Source: Chlorocebus sabaeus (lineage: Eukaryota; Chordata; Mammalia; Primates; Cercopithecidae). Taken from it: a stretch of DNA of 64,000 nt. The stretch covers positions 92,749,137 through 92,813,136 of the forward strand of contig NC_132923.1 of the NCBI RefSeq assembly GCF_047675955.1. Direction: 5' to 3'. Under the pieces are notes generated by a model. The model ran no database searches, was not told the DNA's origin, and saw nothing but the letters and a program-made list of their open reading frames with translations. Position numbers and translations under genes: made by a program. Shown here piece after piece: positions 63,978 to 64,000 of this stretch; positions within the stretch are counted from its first letter, which is position 1, and every line of letters starts with the position of its first letter.

Positions 63978-64000
63978 GGCCAGGTGCGGTGACTCACATC
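63978..64000 (+). mobile_element. Start of an Alu, cut by the right window edge
   Basis: 'ggccaggtgcggtgactcac' is a clear Alu 5' end. Confidence 0.85.

Overview
This is primate nuclear DNA, most likely from an Old World monkey (macaque or baboon type). More than 60 Alu elements or fragments fill the window. Three young Alus (about 16013, 45267 and 61541) carry variants I associate with cercopithecoid AluY-R elements: 'tcaagcctgtaatcc' near the 5' end in all three, and 'gagatccggccactg' in the right arm of the first two. The two protein genes are KLF17 and KLF18, neighbours on human chromosome 1p34.1, and the KLF17 protein is close to but not identical with the human one. In human KLF17 lies on the plus strand, so this window is probably reversed relative to the human chromosome 1 reference.

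Layout. 1-30,000 is repeat-dominated: ERV1-like internal sequence with a 3' LTR (1.8-3.7 kb), an MLT2-type ERVL LTR (5.7-6.4 kb), two old L1 elements (6.7-10.6 and 13.3-18.2 kb), a young truncated L1 tail (24 kb), and a decayed C2H2 zinc-finger pseudogene (25.2-26.5 kb). A TATA-containing promoter-like segment followed by a good splice donor lies at 30.4-30.6 kb. KLF18 occupies 35,938-38,758 on the plus strand as two coding exons (724 codons). Its first exon contains about 27 tandem 42-bp units, and its last part encodes three KLF zinc fingers. KLF17 occupies 46,247-57,236 on the minus strand as three coding exons (387 codons), with a 9.5-kb first intron filled by repeats. The two genes are convergent, with their zinc-finger ends about 7.5 kb apart. 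Right of KLF17 lie a GC-rich promoter, a minus-strand L2 interrupted by a 7SL RNA pseudogene, more Alus and sequence I cannot assign.

Biology. Both genes encode Kruppel-like factors that should bind GC or CACCC boxes through three C-terminal C2H2 fingers. KLF17 is an established marker of the human 8-cell embryo and naive pluripotency. KLF18 is a poorly studied family member first predicted from genome comparison. The most unusual structure is the KLF18 repeat domain: an in-frame minisatellite with higher-order block structure encoding a Q/N/S/T/G/Y-rich low-complexity region. No complete mobile-element ORF, tRNA, CRISPR array or bacterial feature was found. All exon borders were read from splice signals by eye, and repeat borders are approximate to about 10 bases unless a target-site duplication (TSD) is given.
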